DNA of 28,055 nt from Glomus cerebriforme (Eukaryota; Glomeromycota; Glomeromycetes; Glomerales; Glomeraceae), in contig QKYT01000304.1 in NCBI GenBank assembly GCA_003550305.1, positions 49,463 through 77,517 on the forward strand, read 5' to 3'. Shown in pieces: positions 9,989 through 21,097 of the stretch (position 1 is the stretch's first letter; each line of letters begins with the position of its first letter). Both the position numbers and the translations under genes were made by a program. The notes under the pieces were generated by a model. The model worked only from the letters and a program-made list of their open reading frames with translations. It did no database searches and was not told where the DNA came from.

Positions 9989-11565
9989 TGTACAAAAATA
10001 ACGGTTCAAGTTCGAGTCAAACTTCTCCACATCATTCAAAAACCAGAAATGATTATAAACAGCAAAATTCTCGAAATCACAATAATAACCATAATAACTA
10101 TAATGATAACAATAAACCTTTGCATTATTTAGAAAACATTTTTAGTAATGATTGGAAACTTTTCATTTGGCTTTCTTCTTTAAAACAATATGAACATTAT
10201 ATATACCTTTTTATCGCAATTTGGGATATTATTAAGCCTCACGATGATAATGTTGAACTTTTCAATGAATTTATTAATGAAATTGATCAAATGAAAAGTT
10301 ACATTGAAGATTTATTTGCAAATAGAGTTATCAATAAACGAGAAGAACAGAAATATTCTTCTCTATTAGATGAATATAGAGATGATGAAATAGAAATAAA
10401 GAAGAAACATGTATCCTGTGCTTATGCTGAATTGGAAAAAAGCGGATTTGAAAGTAGTTCTAAAATTAATAAACAATTATGTAAATTAAAACCTCTCCGA
10501 ATAAAATTGTTACGTCAAATGGTTTTAAATAGAATGGATTCATTTATTGAAATTTCAAGGAAAACTCGTATCGTTAACGATGAAGAAAATGATTTATCTT
10601 TGGATGATCCAATTGAACTTCAAAAAGAAATAGAGAGTTTACGTAAACAAAATACTGTTTTGGTTGAAGAAAATTCAAATTATCAAGCATTATTGGGAAA
10701 TATGAAAAATACTCGCTTGAGCGATCATGATCCAAACAATGCCACCAAGTTAACTTCAGATATAGTAGAATTGCAACATCTGATTTCCGAATTTACGATA
10801 GTTCAAGGACCTGAATATAAAATTAATGAAGAGAAATCAATAAAATTGTTCTCCCATTATAATTGTCAAGTAGATTTCTCGAGCCCAAAAGCCAAATTAA
10901 TGTTAGGAGGAATACTTCAACGATGTATTATAGAACAAATTTTAACTGATGTATATTCATATTTCAAGAAATATTCTAACGCTACTGAAATACAAAATCC
11001 GGATGATATTATAGAAGTTGATATTTTAAATGCAACCGATAGATTGATACAATCTATTAATTATTTTAATGAAAAACGTCCAGGGAAAGATTACGTTACA
11101 CAAACCACTCCAATTAAAGTTCGTCAGCAAATTCACGCTGCCCTTGGGTGTCGTGGATTTTTGAAAGATCATCCCTTAATCATTGATACAGCGAAAAGGA
11201 TATGCAATGCAATGAACGTATATCGTCAAATTGTTGACCAAGACATTTTAAATGAAATAAAAGCTCAATCGATTCAAATTACTCATGAAGTGACTAGCAT
11301 ATTTTATTTTCGTTTAAAAACTCAACAAATAATACCAACATATCATTTCTTTCAAAGTGGGGATGAAATAGACATTCATCTTATGCAAGGTGCTTGGAGT
11401 CGCGAAGATGCTAAGAAATTAGAAGTTGAAGTTTGTTATTTTCCTTGCATAGGAGTTCTTGATAAAGAGAATTTATCAAATCAAAAAATTTTTACAAAAG
11501 CTCAAGTATATACAAGACTAAAGAAACAAAATAGTTCTAATGATGGTTACAGTAATGTTTTCTAG
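9988..11565 (+). CDS. Divergent coiled-coil family protein G
   Basis: This is a single-exon, 525-residue frame. Residues 1-45 are rich in Ser, Asn, His and Tyr and low in complexity (NHNNNHNNYNDNN). Residues about 45-200 form a region not seen in the other members (HYLENIFSNDWKLFIWLSSL, then IKPHDDNVELFNEFINEID). A predicted coiled coil at about 208-235 (LQKEIESLRKQNTVLVEENS) follows. The C-terminal half matches the family at lower identity: LSDHDPNNA, GGILQRCIIEQI, PIKVRQQIHAALGCRGF, TSIFYFRLKTQQIIPTYHFF, GDEIDIHLMQGAW and VEVCYFPCIG. It is the most diverged member, so it is useful for judging which positions are constrained. It is divergent from Hsp70-like F across 504 bp. Function unknown. 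Confidence 0.87.
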   Translation: MYKNNGSSSSQTSPHHSKTRNDYKQQNSRNHNNNHNNYNDNNKPLHYLENIFSNDWKLFIWLSSLKQYEHYIYLFIAIWDIIKPHDDNVELFNEFINEIDQMKSYIEDLFANRVINKREEQKYSSLLDEYRDDEIEIKKKHVSCAYAELEKSGFESSSKINKQLCKLKPLRIKLLRQMVLNRMDSFIEISRKTRIVNDEENDLSLDDPIELQKEIESLRKQNTVLVEENSNYQALLGNMKNTRLSDHDPNNATKLTSDIVELQHLISEFTIVQGPEYKINEEKSIKLFSHYNCQVDFSSPKAKLMLGGILQRCIIEQILTDVYSYFKKYSNATEIQNPDDIIEVDILNATDRLIQSINYFNEKRPGKDYVTQTTPIKVRQQIHAALGCRGFLKDHPLIIDTAKRICNAMNVYRQIVDQDILNEIKAQSIQITHEVTSIFYFRLKTQQIIPTYHFFQSGDEIDIHLMQGAWSREDAKKLEVEVCYFPCIGVLDKENLSNQKIFTKAQVYTRLKKQNSSNDGYSNVF

Positions 11566-11774
11566 ATGATGCTTAAAGTAAAAAACTTATCTATAACGAA
11601 TTATGATTCAAATACTTCTGAATCAAATTTTAGTGTTTTTTTTAGAAAATTACCTAACTTTGTTGGGTTAACTTTTACTATATATAACAGCTGCTACTTT
11701 AGATTTTGTTAGAACTTTTTTTGTAATATGAAGTACTGTATATGCCGCACGCCCGCAGTAAATGGTGATGTACT

Positions 11775-11816
11775 GCGCCGCGAAGCGGCACGAAAAATTA
11801 ATACGTAGCGCGCTAC
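11775..11816. repeat. Two adjacent GC-rich palindromes
   Basis: GCCGC-GAA-GCGGC (11777-11789) forms a compact triloop hairpin, and GTAGCGCGCTAC (11805-11816) is a perfect 12-bp palindrome. Both sit in an unusually GC-rich patch beginning near 11749. This could be a remnant of a small mobile foldback element. Confidence 0.65.
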
Positions 11817-12150
11817 ATAAATAAATAGATAATTATATTATTTTTATTTAAAGCGCAAATATATTATTTCGATTAATCGGTACATGTAATAAATTTTGAT
11901 TTACTTCATTTCTTATACTTTCCTCATTTATAGAGACATCCAAAATATTAAAAGCGAGTCTTCCAACTATTTCATAAAAACGAACTTGATAATATCATTC
12001 TGACTTAGTTTGATGTTTCAATAATCTGTTGTTGTATCATATTGAAATGCTGAACCAAAGAAGTCGATTTAGACCAATTAAACTAAGGCCTTACCAATTG
12101 AGAAGTTTGTTTAAAGAGTACATCACATGATACGTAAAATTTTTGAACCA

Positions 12151-12171
12151 TTTTTTTTTTTTTTTTTTTTT
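12151..12171. repeat. Poly-T run (21 nt)
   Basis: Uninterrupted run of 21 T in the G-H intergenic region. It is not followed by an A tract and not next to a gene start, so it differs from the T(n)A(n) elements. Confidence 0.8.
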
Positions 12172-12910
12172 GTGTACTGTTGATTATTTCCCTCCCCTTA
12201 ATTTTTTGTGATGTTAAACAAACCTTTAAATTTGAACGGTAATTGTTGCTTTGATAAAACAGTTATTTTATTTGTTTCGTATTCCCTGAAAAAGTCATAG
12301 ATAAGTCCTTTTAACTGGAAGTTATCCAAAGTAATATATAAAAAATTTTAACTTCATCCCATGATTCAAATTTTATATCAATTTTTCAATATTTTTTTTT
12401 TCTTCATTTTCACTTTCTAATCCATTTATAGTTATCATTATTAAAAATTTCATAGAAGAAATTTGAATGATCAGAAGACATTTTGCCGAATGAAATGAAT
12501 GAAAGGAAAAAAATAAAAGTTTAAAAAGATAAAAATTTATCAAATAAGCTTTTTTTTACCATTATATATGATTGGGTTTATTAAAATTTGAAATTTCATT
12601 TTATATAGATTATTTGATTAAAAAATTTATAAATAATATCGTTAAATGCCGGCAAGATCTAATAATGCGAGTTAGGGTGCTTATTTCGTCTCATTTTTTT
12701 TTTTTCTTTGATCAGTCGATAACGCAGTATTTCAACTTCATTCGTGAAAAAATATGTAACAATGCGTGTAACATAGTGTAACTAGCGCATTTTAAGTAAC
12801 ATAACACATAACCAGTTTAGGCTTGCGGCGATTTCCTTTTCGGATAAGCATATTTCTTATCATCACATAAAAATCCAGCTTTCCTATTATTGAATTTCTT
12901 TTCTTTTTCC

Positions 12911-12927
12911 TTTTTTTAAAAAAAAAA
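12911..12927 (+). promoter_or_regulatory. T(7)A(10) tract upstream of gene H
   Basis: Seven T then ten A, ending 8 nt before the ATG of gene H. It matches the tracts upstream of D, G and K. Confidence 0.5.
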
Positions 12928-12935
12928 TAAATATC

Positions 12936-14129
12936 ATGGAAGATTCAGACAAGTCTCTAAATGAATTGAAAAAACGACTTGGAAATCTTTTAGAAGAATT
13001 TGGAACTCTCCTAGAAGTCACAAAAGAGATTCGAGAAAAGAATATAATTCAAGAAAAGGAAAAAATTATTGAGAGAAAAGATAAAACAATTCAAGAAAAA
13101 GATAACAAAATTCAAGAACTTGTTAAGGAACTTCAAGAAAAGGATAAAAAAATTCAAGAAAAAGATAAAGAAATCCAAGATTTAGAACAGGATAATTCGA
13201 AATTGAAAAAAGAAGCTGCTAAATATCAATGTGCTCTTGGAACTGCAACTGATTTTCGATTATCAGATGATGATGAAAATAATTCAGTTACATTTAAAAA
13301 TGATATATTAAATTTACAAAGTTCTTTGGAAAATTATATTACCAAATGTAAAGTTAATGTAGATGTTAACGTTAGTGAAATACAAAAACTCTTGAAAAAA
13401 TACAAAAGTAATTCAGTCATTACAAAAGATAATAAACCTTTAATTAAGGCAGTATTACAACGTCACGTTATTGAACAAATTATGGAGTATGGAAAAAAAT
13501 ATTTTCATATTGATAATTTAAAAGATTACAAAAAGTTTGAGAGTGGGATCGAAACTCATATATATAAAAGAACTATTGAATTAATAGATTTAGCAGATGC
13601 TTTCGCAAGGAAACGCGATGGGTGTGATGATACAACTAAAGTTTTACCTATTAAATTACGTCAACACATTTATGCAGCTCTTGGTAATAGAGGATTTAAT
13701 GATTATATTAGTAAAAGTCATTTCGCAGTTACTCATGACTTTATTAAAAAATATAAAGATACTTTAAATAAGGAAATTAGTAAATACCGTACATTTAAAG
13801 ATTCTAAGAGAAAAATAGAAATCGAAGATATGGCTGGTGATATTATTAAAAAAGTTGTTACTTTATTTTGGTTTCGATTTAAAGTTCAAGAACCAATTGC
13901 TGAGGAATTTTGGTTTAATTATAAAGATAAGATAAATCCTAGTTGTATGGAGGGAAAATGGGAAGAAGATGATATTGATAATATAGTTGTAGATATTTGT
14001 TATTTTCCTTTAATAGCAAACAAATCAACCCGTCAAATTTATACATTCGCTAAAATCTATCAAACATATAAAAAAGATTTAACTAATGGCGATACTCCTT
14101 CAAAAGTTGAAAAACCAGTAAATAACTAA
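12936..14129 (+). CDS. Coiled-coil family protein H
   Basis: This is a single-exon, 397-residue frame. Residues about 1-95 are a predicted coiled coil with degenerate IQEKDK heptads (IQEKDNKIQELVKELQEKDK). The conserved region follows: KYQCALGTATDFRLSDDDEN, LENYITKCK, KPLIKAVLQRHVIEQI, LPIKLRQHIYAALGNRGF, FWFRFKVQEPIAEEFWF, SCMEGKWEEDDIDN and CYFPLIANK. From FAVTHDFIKKYK to DLTNG the sequence appears identical to gene K at DNA level (13720-14090). H then adds GDTPSKVEKPVNN, where K stops. It is convergent with Hsp70-like I, with only 27 bp between stop codons. Function unknown. Confidence 0.88.
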   Translation: MEDSDKSLNELKKRLGNLLEEFGTLLEVTKEIREKNIIQEKEKIIERKDKTIQEKDNKIQELVKELQEKDKKIQEKDKEIQDLEQDNSKLKKEAAKYQCALGTATDFRLSDDDENNSVTFKNDILNLQSSLENYITKCKVNVDVNVSEIQKLLKKYKSNSVITKDNKPLIKAVLQRHVIEQIMEYGKKYFHIDNLKDYKKFESGIETHIYKRTIELIDLADAFARKRDGCDDTTKVLPIKLRQHIYAALGNRGFNDYISKSHFAVTHDFIKKYKDTLNKEISKYRTFKDSKRKIEIEDMAGDIIKKVVTLFWFRFKVQEPIAEEFWFNYKDKINPSCMEGKWEEDDIDNIVVDICYFPLIANKSTRQIYTFAKIYQTYKKDLTNGDTPSKVEKPVNN

Positions 14130-14156
14130 ATTTTATCTATTTAAAAAACATATAAA

Positions 14157-16224
14157 TTATTCATTTGAATCTTCTAAATCGAACTTAGTTTGGAAATTTA
14201 ATCCATTACGTTCATTCCTTGCAAATGCTGTAATTTCCATGTCACCAAAATAAAACCCAAATTCAACTGGCCTATCGCGAGCAAAGTGAACATCGGGAAG
14301 GTCAATTCGTAGTGTTCCTACCAATTCCATTCCAGGTTCATCATGATATTTTGCATCATATTTGAGAGTTTTAAATAATTCAAATTTTAATCCTGTTTGA
14401 GATGGGTTAAGGGGTGTATAACCGCGTTTTGGAGGAGATTTTTTGCCAACTTCTACTTGTGTCCCTCTTTTTACAAATAAATCAAAAAGATAAATTCTAT
14501 CGTCATATATTTTACGATGAGGCGGATGTTCGTCTTCTATCCATTTACCTAAAACTTTTATCCCATAGGTATATTTCAAAACACGTGTATGAACTACGGG
14601 TGCGTAATCATTCATTTCATCTGTTTTATGGGAATTTTTTAAACTTAGTCCATATATAGATGCACCACGAACAATAGCTGCTTCGGGCTGACTAGGAACC
14701 GAAATAGTTTTCACTATATGTTGAAAATTTCTTCTAATTTCTTTTTGTAAATATCTGCTTTGACTGAATCCTCCAACTAGAAACATTGCCGAACAAATCT
14801 TTCGATGATTTGAAAGTTGTATATTTATCAACCGAATAATCCTTTCAATAATAGGATCAAACATTTTTTTTATATCATCATATTTAATATAAATTATCCA
14901 TTCATTTTTTTTCATGATTTCTCTTGTTTCTTTACTGACATATCCCGGTAAAGGACTATCTTCAATATCTAGCTCATAAAGAAACCCTTTATCTCCTGTA
15001 AAAAGATTCTTTGCGGATTGACAAAATTCTTGAATTATAATTTGATATTGACCATAATGATTTTCTATTAGTTTATCTATGGCACGAGTTCCAAGTTTTT
15101 CCCGTAAAAATTCAATAAATTCATTATCGATAAATGTGCTTCCACAGAAATTTCCAATACGCTCGGTAATTTCACTCAATTTATTATCTTCAATTAGCAT
15201 GCGAGTAGTTAAATCTACAGTACCACCGCCACAGTCAACAATCATGAAAATGGCTAAAAAAATATAATTAAAAAGAAAATTAAATGAGCATCTATTGAGG
15301 TATTAAATGTATTAAATGAATGTTGAACTTACTTCCTATAGTTAACAGATCATGCTCCCGCAGCTTATTCATACAATAAAGTGCTGCAGCTTCAGCTGTA
15401 AATAACATAATGAAAAAGAAATAAATAAATTAAATAGTATGTTTATTCTAAAGTGATTTTTTACTTACGTTCTGTGGTAAATTGTAGCTTTTTCGAGGAT
15501 TCACTTTCAATGAGATTTGCCTTATATGCACACTTTCTCATAATACCCTTGTCTTTTTGTGAATATTCTGCAGGCACGGTAAGAACCAAAAGAACATTTT
15601 CTGCAAAGTTAATCCCAGACCATTTCCCAACGACCGTTTTCTTAATTAGCTAAAGAACTAATGTATTAGTTAAAGCGTTTATTTATTTTTTTTTATTTAT
15701 TACTGTTATTCTTTTACCTTTCCGATTTCACGAAGATAATCAGTGATAGCCTTCTTATATCCAATTTTACTTGGAAGCTTAGGTCTACTCTTTTCTGGTA
15801 AATTACCCAAATATAATTTAAATAATTCAATTGGTCTCGCATCATTTCGATTCCTTCGTTTTAATAATGCCGGAATACCCCATTCTATGACATCTTTGAA
15901 GTTAGCGTCATATTGAAGTACTGTATTTGTTTTTAAAGTTCCCAAGCCTCCTGGCCATTCGTCGTTTGTACAAATAACCTCATTGCCTTCAACATGACAA
16001 TAAGTGAATCCCTAAAGGATTTTTTTTTGAAATAAATTATAGAATGTAGACTAAATTTTCTATGCGTTAACCAATTAGATCCTTACCGAGTAAGTGGTAC
16101 CAAAATCTTAATAAAAGATAGATAAATTATAAACCGTTAAAAATATTAATCGAGCATAATTGTCAGATTAGTCTTCTACCCTACCTAAACCAACTACAAC
16201 ACGAATGTCATTTCTCCAGGACAT
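14157..16224 (-). CDS. Hsp70-like ATPase I (HSPA12 type)
   Basis: Minus-strand exons are 16224-16185, 16106-16087, 16011-15718, 15649-15469, 15395-15333 and 15253-14157. They give 564 residues with clean GT-AG junctions and consistent phases. The start is MSWRNDIRVVVGL. DFGTTYS is at residues 14-20 on a 20-nt exon, then GFTYCHVEG, VLTVPAEYSQKDKGIM, PEAAALYCM, FMIVDCGGGTVDLT (about 203-215) and LVGGFSQSRYLQKEIRRNF (about 358). The C-terminal region carries TYGIKVLGKW, YDDRIYLFDLFVKRGTQVEV and FGFYFGDMEITAFARNERNG. Both phosphate loops are intact, so ATP binding is expected. It is the intact counterpart of gene C and the best guide to C's lost start. It converges on coiled-coil H and diverges from J across 309 bp. 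Confidence 0.88.
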
Positions 16225-16533
16225 TTTTGTGTGAAACGAGCCAATTTATAACTTACGCCGAATCATGTATCAAAAAAATAATTTATTTAAAATTCAAACT
16301 TATACATTTCAATATTTCGATTTTATCACATCGTTACAAACAAAATCAAGTTTTATCAAGTTTTTTTTCGTTTCACAACATTAAATGAATTTTCGTATTG
16401 TTCATTTAAAAAATCATTGGTTAAAATCTTATAGGAAATAACGACGCCAATATAAATATTTATGCATGTCACATCTCAATCAACACCACCATTTAAATAC
16501 ACATTTTATTTGTGTTTCGAAAGCATAAAAAAG
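16225..16533. other. Divergent promoter region I-J
   Basis: This 309-bp region between the starts of two Hsp70-like genes contains a TATA-like TATAAATA (16451-16458) about 76 nt upstream of the J start. It also has one GAATTTTC (16387-16394) that fits a minimal heat-shock half-site pair; chance cannot be excluded. Confidence 0.4.
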
Positions 16534-18688
16534 ATGACTTCAAGAGAAGATATTAGGGTTATTGTCTCAATTGGTATGTTTAATTATCCTTTTGAAGCCA
16601 GATTATATTTTTAATACTTATCTAACAAAATTTTTTTTATAGACTTTGGTACAACATTTTCTGTAAGCTTCTATTTATGATTAAATTTCTCTTGATAATT
16701 CAATTTTATTGCTTTTTTAACTTTTTGTTCACTTTATATTTATTTGTTTAGGGATACGGTTATGCTCACAGTATCATAGAAGATTTGAAAGATATTGTCA
16801 TAGAAAATAAATGGGTAGGCCATGTAGGCTTTAAAACTCCAACAATTATAAAATATCAAGATGGATCAGTAGAGTGGGGATCGCTTGCCGTGCCCAAGAA
16901 AAAGAGTGATAATCAATCTAAACCTTTAGAATTATTTAAATTATGTTTATTAGAAGAACCTTCAATGGAACCACCTAAATTACCGAATTATAAAATTGTT
17001 ATTAAAGATTATCTGGAAAAATTAGGTGAAATGATTAAAGAAAGTATAAATAGTACTTGGCAAGAGTTAGATTTTTATCAGCAAGTATTAATTGTACTCA
17101 CGGTATGTAAATTTTAAAATTTCACTATTGATATTATTTGTCTAATTTTTTTTTTAATACTTTATTTAAGATACCGACGGAGTTTAATGACGAAGCGATT
17201 GAAACAATGCGGTATTGCGCTTATAAGGCAAAATTAATTCAAAAAGAAGACAGTAGAAATCTAATATTTATTACAGAACGTAAGTATTGTGTTTTTTTTC
17301 TAAGATTTCTTTAAGAATAATACTTCCATAATAATAATCTTATATAAATTAGCTGAAGCTGCTGCAATACATTGTTTAAATTTTGTGGACGAGATACGAA
17401 ATTTAAAGCGTGGAGGTTCGTAATTTGTTATGTTTTAATTTATTGTTGAGATAGCATGTTAATGAATACTACTATTACAGAATTATTTATGGTTGTGGAT
17501 TGTGGTGGTGGCACAGTAGATTTAATATGTCATGAAAAATTAGCAAATGATAGGATAGGTGAAATAACAGAACCTAAAGGCGGAAATTGTGGATCAAGCT
17601 TTGTGGATAAAAAATTTATAGAATTTCTTGGTGATAAATTGGGAAAATCTACTATCGAATTATTAGAGAAAAATCATTATGGTATATTATATCTTATGGT
17701 ACAAGAATTTTGTAAAGAAGTAAAAATTCCTTTTACAGGACAAAAATCAGATTTTCGTCGGTATGAATTTGATTTAGAAGATTATAATCGTTTGAAATCT
17801 CCTTTAACTTTAAAAGGTATTATCAAAGAAGGGAAAGAGAAACAGCAATTAATAAAAGATGATTGGATGATTTTTATTGAATTTGATGATGTTAAAAAAA
17901 TGTTTGATTCTTTTATAACAAGAATAATACTCTTGATAAAAGAACAATTAAAACAACTACAAAATAAAAATAAAAAATGTTCCGCTATGATGTTGGTTGG
18001 TGGATTTAGCGAATCTAAATATTTACAAAAGAGAATTAAAACCGAATTTGAAAAACCTGATTTGATAATTTCCGTGCCGCAGAAACCTATAACTGCAGTC
18101 ATGAAGGGTGGTGTTATATTTGGACTTAACTTGAAATCGGTGGTAAAACGTGTCTTAAAACGAACGTATGGTATGCTAGTTTCCAACTTAAATATATTAT
18201 ATTTATTGTAAGCATAAGTACATTTTAATAAATTTAATATATTTTTTCATTTTATAGGAACGAATGTTATACGAAAATCTAGACTAGGTGATCCGCCATC
18301 AGAAATGCTTCCAAATGGAAATACAATCGTTTTTGAGGTTCTTGCAAGACGTGGTGACGAAATTCCGGTAAATGATGTAGTAGTTAAGCGATTTAAAGTA
18401 TCTCCATTAGTGCAACGTCGTGTTAATTTTGATATGTATGTGACAGAAGAATTTGATGCAAAATTTTGTAATGATCCTGGGGTTAGTTTACTACGTCATT
18501 TAGAAATTGAATTGCCCGAAATGCCTGAGAAGGATGATGATGATGATGATGATGACTATTATGATGATATAATAATTTCACTTATTTTAACTTTTGGCAC
18601 TGTAGAAATTTTAGCTACTGCTAAAAATCAAGAAACTGGTGAAATTTATCGAATTAATCAAAAATCTGGTGTTAAAATTAGAATATGA
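16534..18688 (+). CDS. Hsp70-like ATPase J (HSPA12 type)
   Basis: Exons are 16534-16573, 16643-16662, 16752-17102, 17171-17279, 17353-17415, 17481-18170 and 18258-18688. They give 567 residues with consistent GT-AG junctions. The start is MTSREDIRVIVSI. DFGTTFS lies at residues 14-20 on a 20-nt exon, then GYGYAHS, LIVLTIPTEFNDEA, PEAAAIHCL, FMVVDCGGGTVDLI (about 198) and LVGGFSESKYLQKRIKTEF (about 366). The C-terminal region continues after an extra intron at RTYG with LARRGDEIPVNDVVV and an acidic insert of eight Asp encoded by (GAT)7GAC (18533-18556). It is the intact relative of B: same intron positions apart from the last, which B lacks through truncation. It is divergent from I. The next gene downstream is coiled-coil K, 3 kb away and convergent. 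Confidence 0.87.
18533..18556 (+). repeat. GAT trinucleotide repeat in gene J
   Basis: (GAT)7 followed by GAC encodes eight Asp in the C-terminal region of J. C, F and I lack this insert, so it is probably a recent expansion in a surface loop. Confidence 0.85.
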
Positions 18689-19550
18689 TTATTATTTGTA
18701 ATATAGTTATCAACAATAAATACTATTTTGTTCATTGACTATAACTTGAGTTTGTTTATAAAAAATACGCGCTCATAATTGGCTCGTCAAATTAGACTCC
18801 GGATAATTATTATTAAAAAAATATATTATTATTTTAGCCAATAAATTTGATCCATTTCTTTTACTGGTGGTGGTTTACAATAATGTGGCCAAACAGACTA
18901 TGAGCAAATAACTAAATATTATGTCCACTAGTTGACAGATCAGCGTAGAAAGATTATTATTTAACTGATGCGATACATGACTATCATTGGCGCTCTTACC
19001 TATGTAAAAGAAATGAAACTTTGCCAGGTGACACGGAATGGGAAAGACAAATTATCTGGTCATCATACAATGTACAAATTTTTTTTTGATATTTTTCTCT
19101 GTTAAAATTTTAATTAACGATTTGATTCAAATTTTTATATAGAATTGATCACAGAATTCTAAACTGCAGTCTTAATTTTAAATAGATCTGGTTGGGACTT
19201 TTAACATCCCTAATATTATTTCTTTTCCATTATCCTGTTGATATAATTAATGATTGTACAATCTTTTATAATTTTAATAAATAACAGTAAAAATTTTTTC
19301 TATAATACAGCATCAATATAAACTTTAATAAAAATACAAAAATACGAATCTGTGTAATTTAAGTAATTTAAAACGTAATTTAATGCTATGTATATTATTT
19401 TGTTAAAAAATACTGCTGATGATACTAAATAACAACGCGAATTTACTAAACAGATTGTAATTAAATCTTTTAAATATTTAAAGCTCTCCAAAAGGCAGAC
19501 CCAAAGATGATATAGTCATAAAAGATTTTATCATGTGATCTCATAATTCT

Positions 19551-19730
19551 AGTCAAGATTAGGGATTGGAATCGAATCTCTAAATTTGACTTCAAACCAG
19601 TTTCTAATTCTAGCAAAATAATCAGGTATCATATTACTTTGAAGTCAGATTGGTCAATATATAAAATATGATTGAGAATCGAATCGAATCGATTTACTAT
19701 TAGATCCGATTCCAATCCCTAGTCAATATT
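19551..19730. repeat. Imperfect palindromic element, about 180 bp, MITE-like
   Basis: The outer 15-bp arms are perfect: TAGGGATTGGAATCG at 19560-19574 and its complement at 19707-19721. The inner 10-bp arms are TGACTTCAAA at 19587-19596 and TTTGAAGTCA at 19638-19647. Partial similarity in between includes GAATCGAATC-type repeats. Nested arms over 180 bp suggest a folded-back miniature element. No clear target-site duplication was found. Confidence 0.6.
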
Positions 19731-20660
19731 ATTCAAATAAAAATTTTATCCTAAAGCCGGCCGTGTCAGATTCATGAAATTTTTTTTATAGTAAAATATT
19801 TTTATCACATGATTTTAAATTCGTCGCCCCATACTATATCATCAAAATTTTTTCTTACATATTATTTAAAGCTTCAAAAGAATCATCACATATATATTGA
19901 GACCCTTCAGCAGGAAAAATATTTGTATAATGCAAGTATATAAAACAAAATACATATAAAAAAAATTTATATATCAGATATGAAAAAAATAAAACCGGGT
20001 GACCGTGCCAATTTTAACCACGAGAATCTAAAAATTATCCTAATATATATATTAACTATTGTTATTTAAACCTAATTCTGACTAGCATTATAGAATTATA
20101 AAGTCAATATATTTAAATGACAAATGACAAAATGACCAGGTCATTATCCATCACTGCCAAAAGGCGTACTTATACCAATCTCTTTTAAACAACACCTGCA
20201 ACTTCGTCTGTATCAGCATTGATTCCAATTCTTGATCTAATTCAACATTTACCTAATCTGCACGCGCAGCTTTTACTCCACTCAAAACTGAGATTTCCAA
20301 CTCCATCACTGTATCTATATACCTGGATCAGGTAGGTTACATCTAAGCACATCTGTATCAGTCGCAAATAAAAAATAGAATTTTTATCAACGCATCAAGG
20401 CTTTTTTATTTTCTATAACTAAAAAATCAACTTGATTGATTGCATGCATATATAATGTACTTTATTATATATATGAAACAGCTATATCATACTGCATGAA
20501 TTGTAACGCAAAATCATATCATTATTTAACAAAATACTTGTTAATTATTGAAAAGATCAAAATTTTCTACAATAAGAAACGAATTACTTACAGTTCATAC
20601 CACTATGATGCGTAATTCATTGAAGAATACAATTATATTCAATTCTTCGAATCCTAAAAG

Positions 20661-20685
20661 TGCAATATACAGTATATATATTGCA
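20661..20685. repeat. Short AT-rich palindrome
   Basis: TGCAATATA (20661-20669) and its complement TATATTGCA (20677-20685) are separated by 7 nt. Short palindromes of this composition can arise by chance here. Confidence 0.45.
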
Positions 20686-21097
20686 ATTTAATACTTTTTC
20701 TCGTTAAATAGTTACTTTTTTAATTCCCCATAAATAAATTACATGGATTAACATCTTTAGTAGAATGTCAAATATATTTTAATTTCGAAAATTTAATTCC
20801 AATTTACTCGTTTTCTGAATTTTCTGAATAACTATTATAACAAACGTCATCCTCAGATACGTAACTCATGATTTATAAATTGAAACAGATTTTGACAATG
20901 GTACGATAGCGGAGATTTTTAACTGAAGTTTACAGTTTATAAAGCTTTGATGCCTTGCATACGCGATATCGGAAATTGAAGAGTAAACTGTATATACAGT
21001 ATATTTTTAGGTTGATTATGGTAAGTTCAAAAATGCTTCATAAATCATAATGAATAATAATGAAAAAATTTTTGGTTGTGATTTTATTTTCTCTTCG

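Larger units (their letters stand above)
11566..12935. other. Intergenic region G-H
   Basis: No gene is supported over 1.37 kb. It holds a GC-rich palindromic patch (11749-11816), a 21-nt T run (12151-12171) and the promoter region of H. The open frame at 12572-12781 has no family similarity and low-complexity content, and it is not called. Confidence 0.5.

Noticed and set aside
12572..12781. 69-codon open frame upstream of gene H
   Set aside because: No family similarity, encodes Phe-rich low-complexity sequence across a T run; fits chance in AT-rich DNA.
17782..18186. 134-codon frame on the minus strand within gene J
   Set aside because: Antisense shadow of the Hsp70 coding exon; the sense strand carries the conserved LVGGFSES motif.
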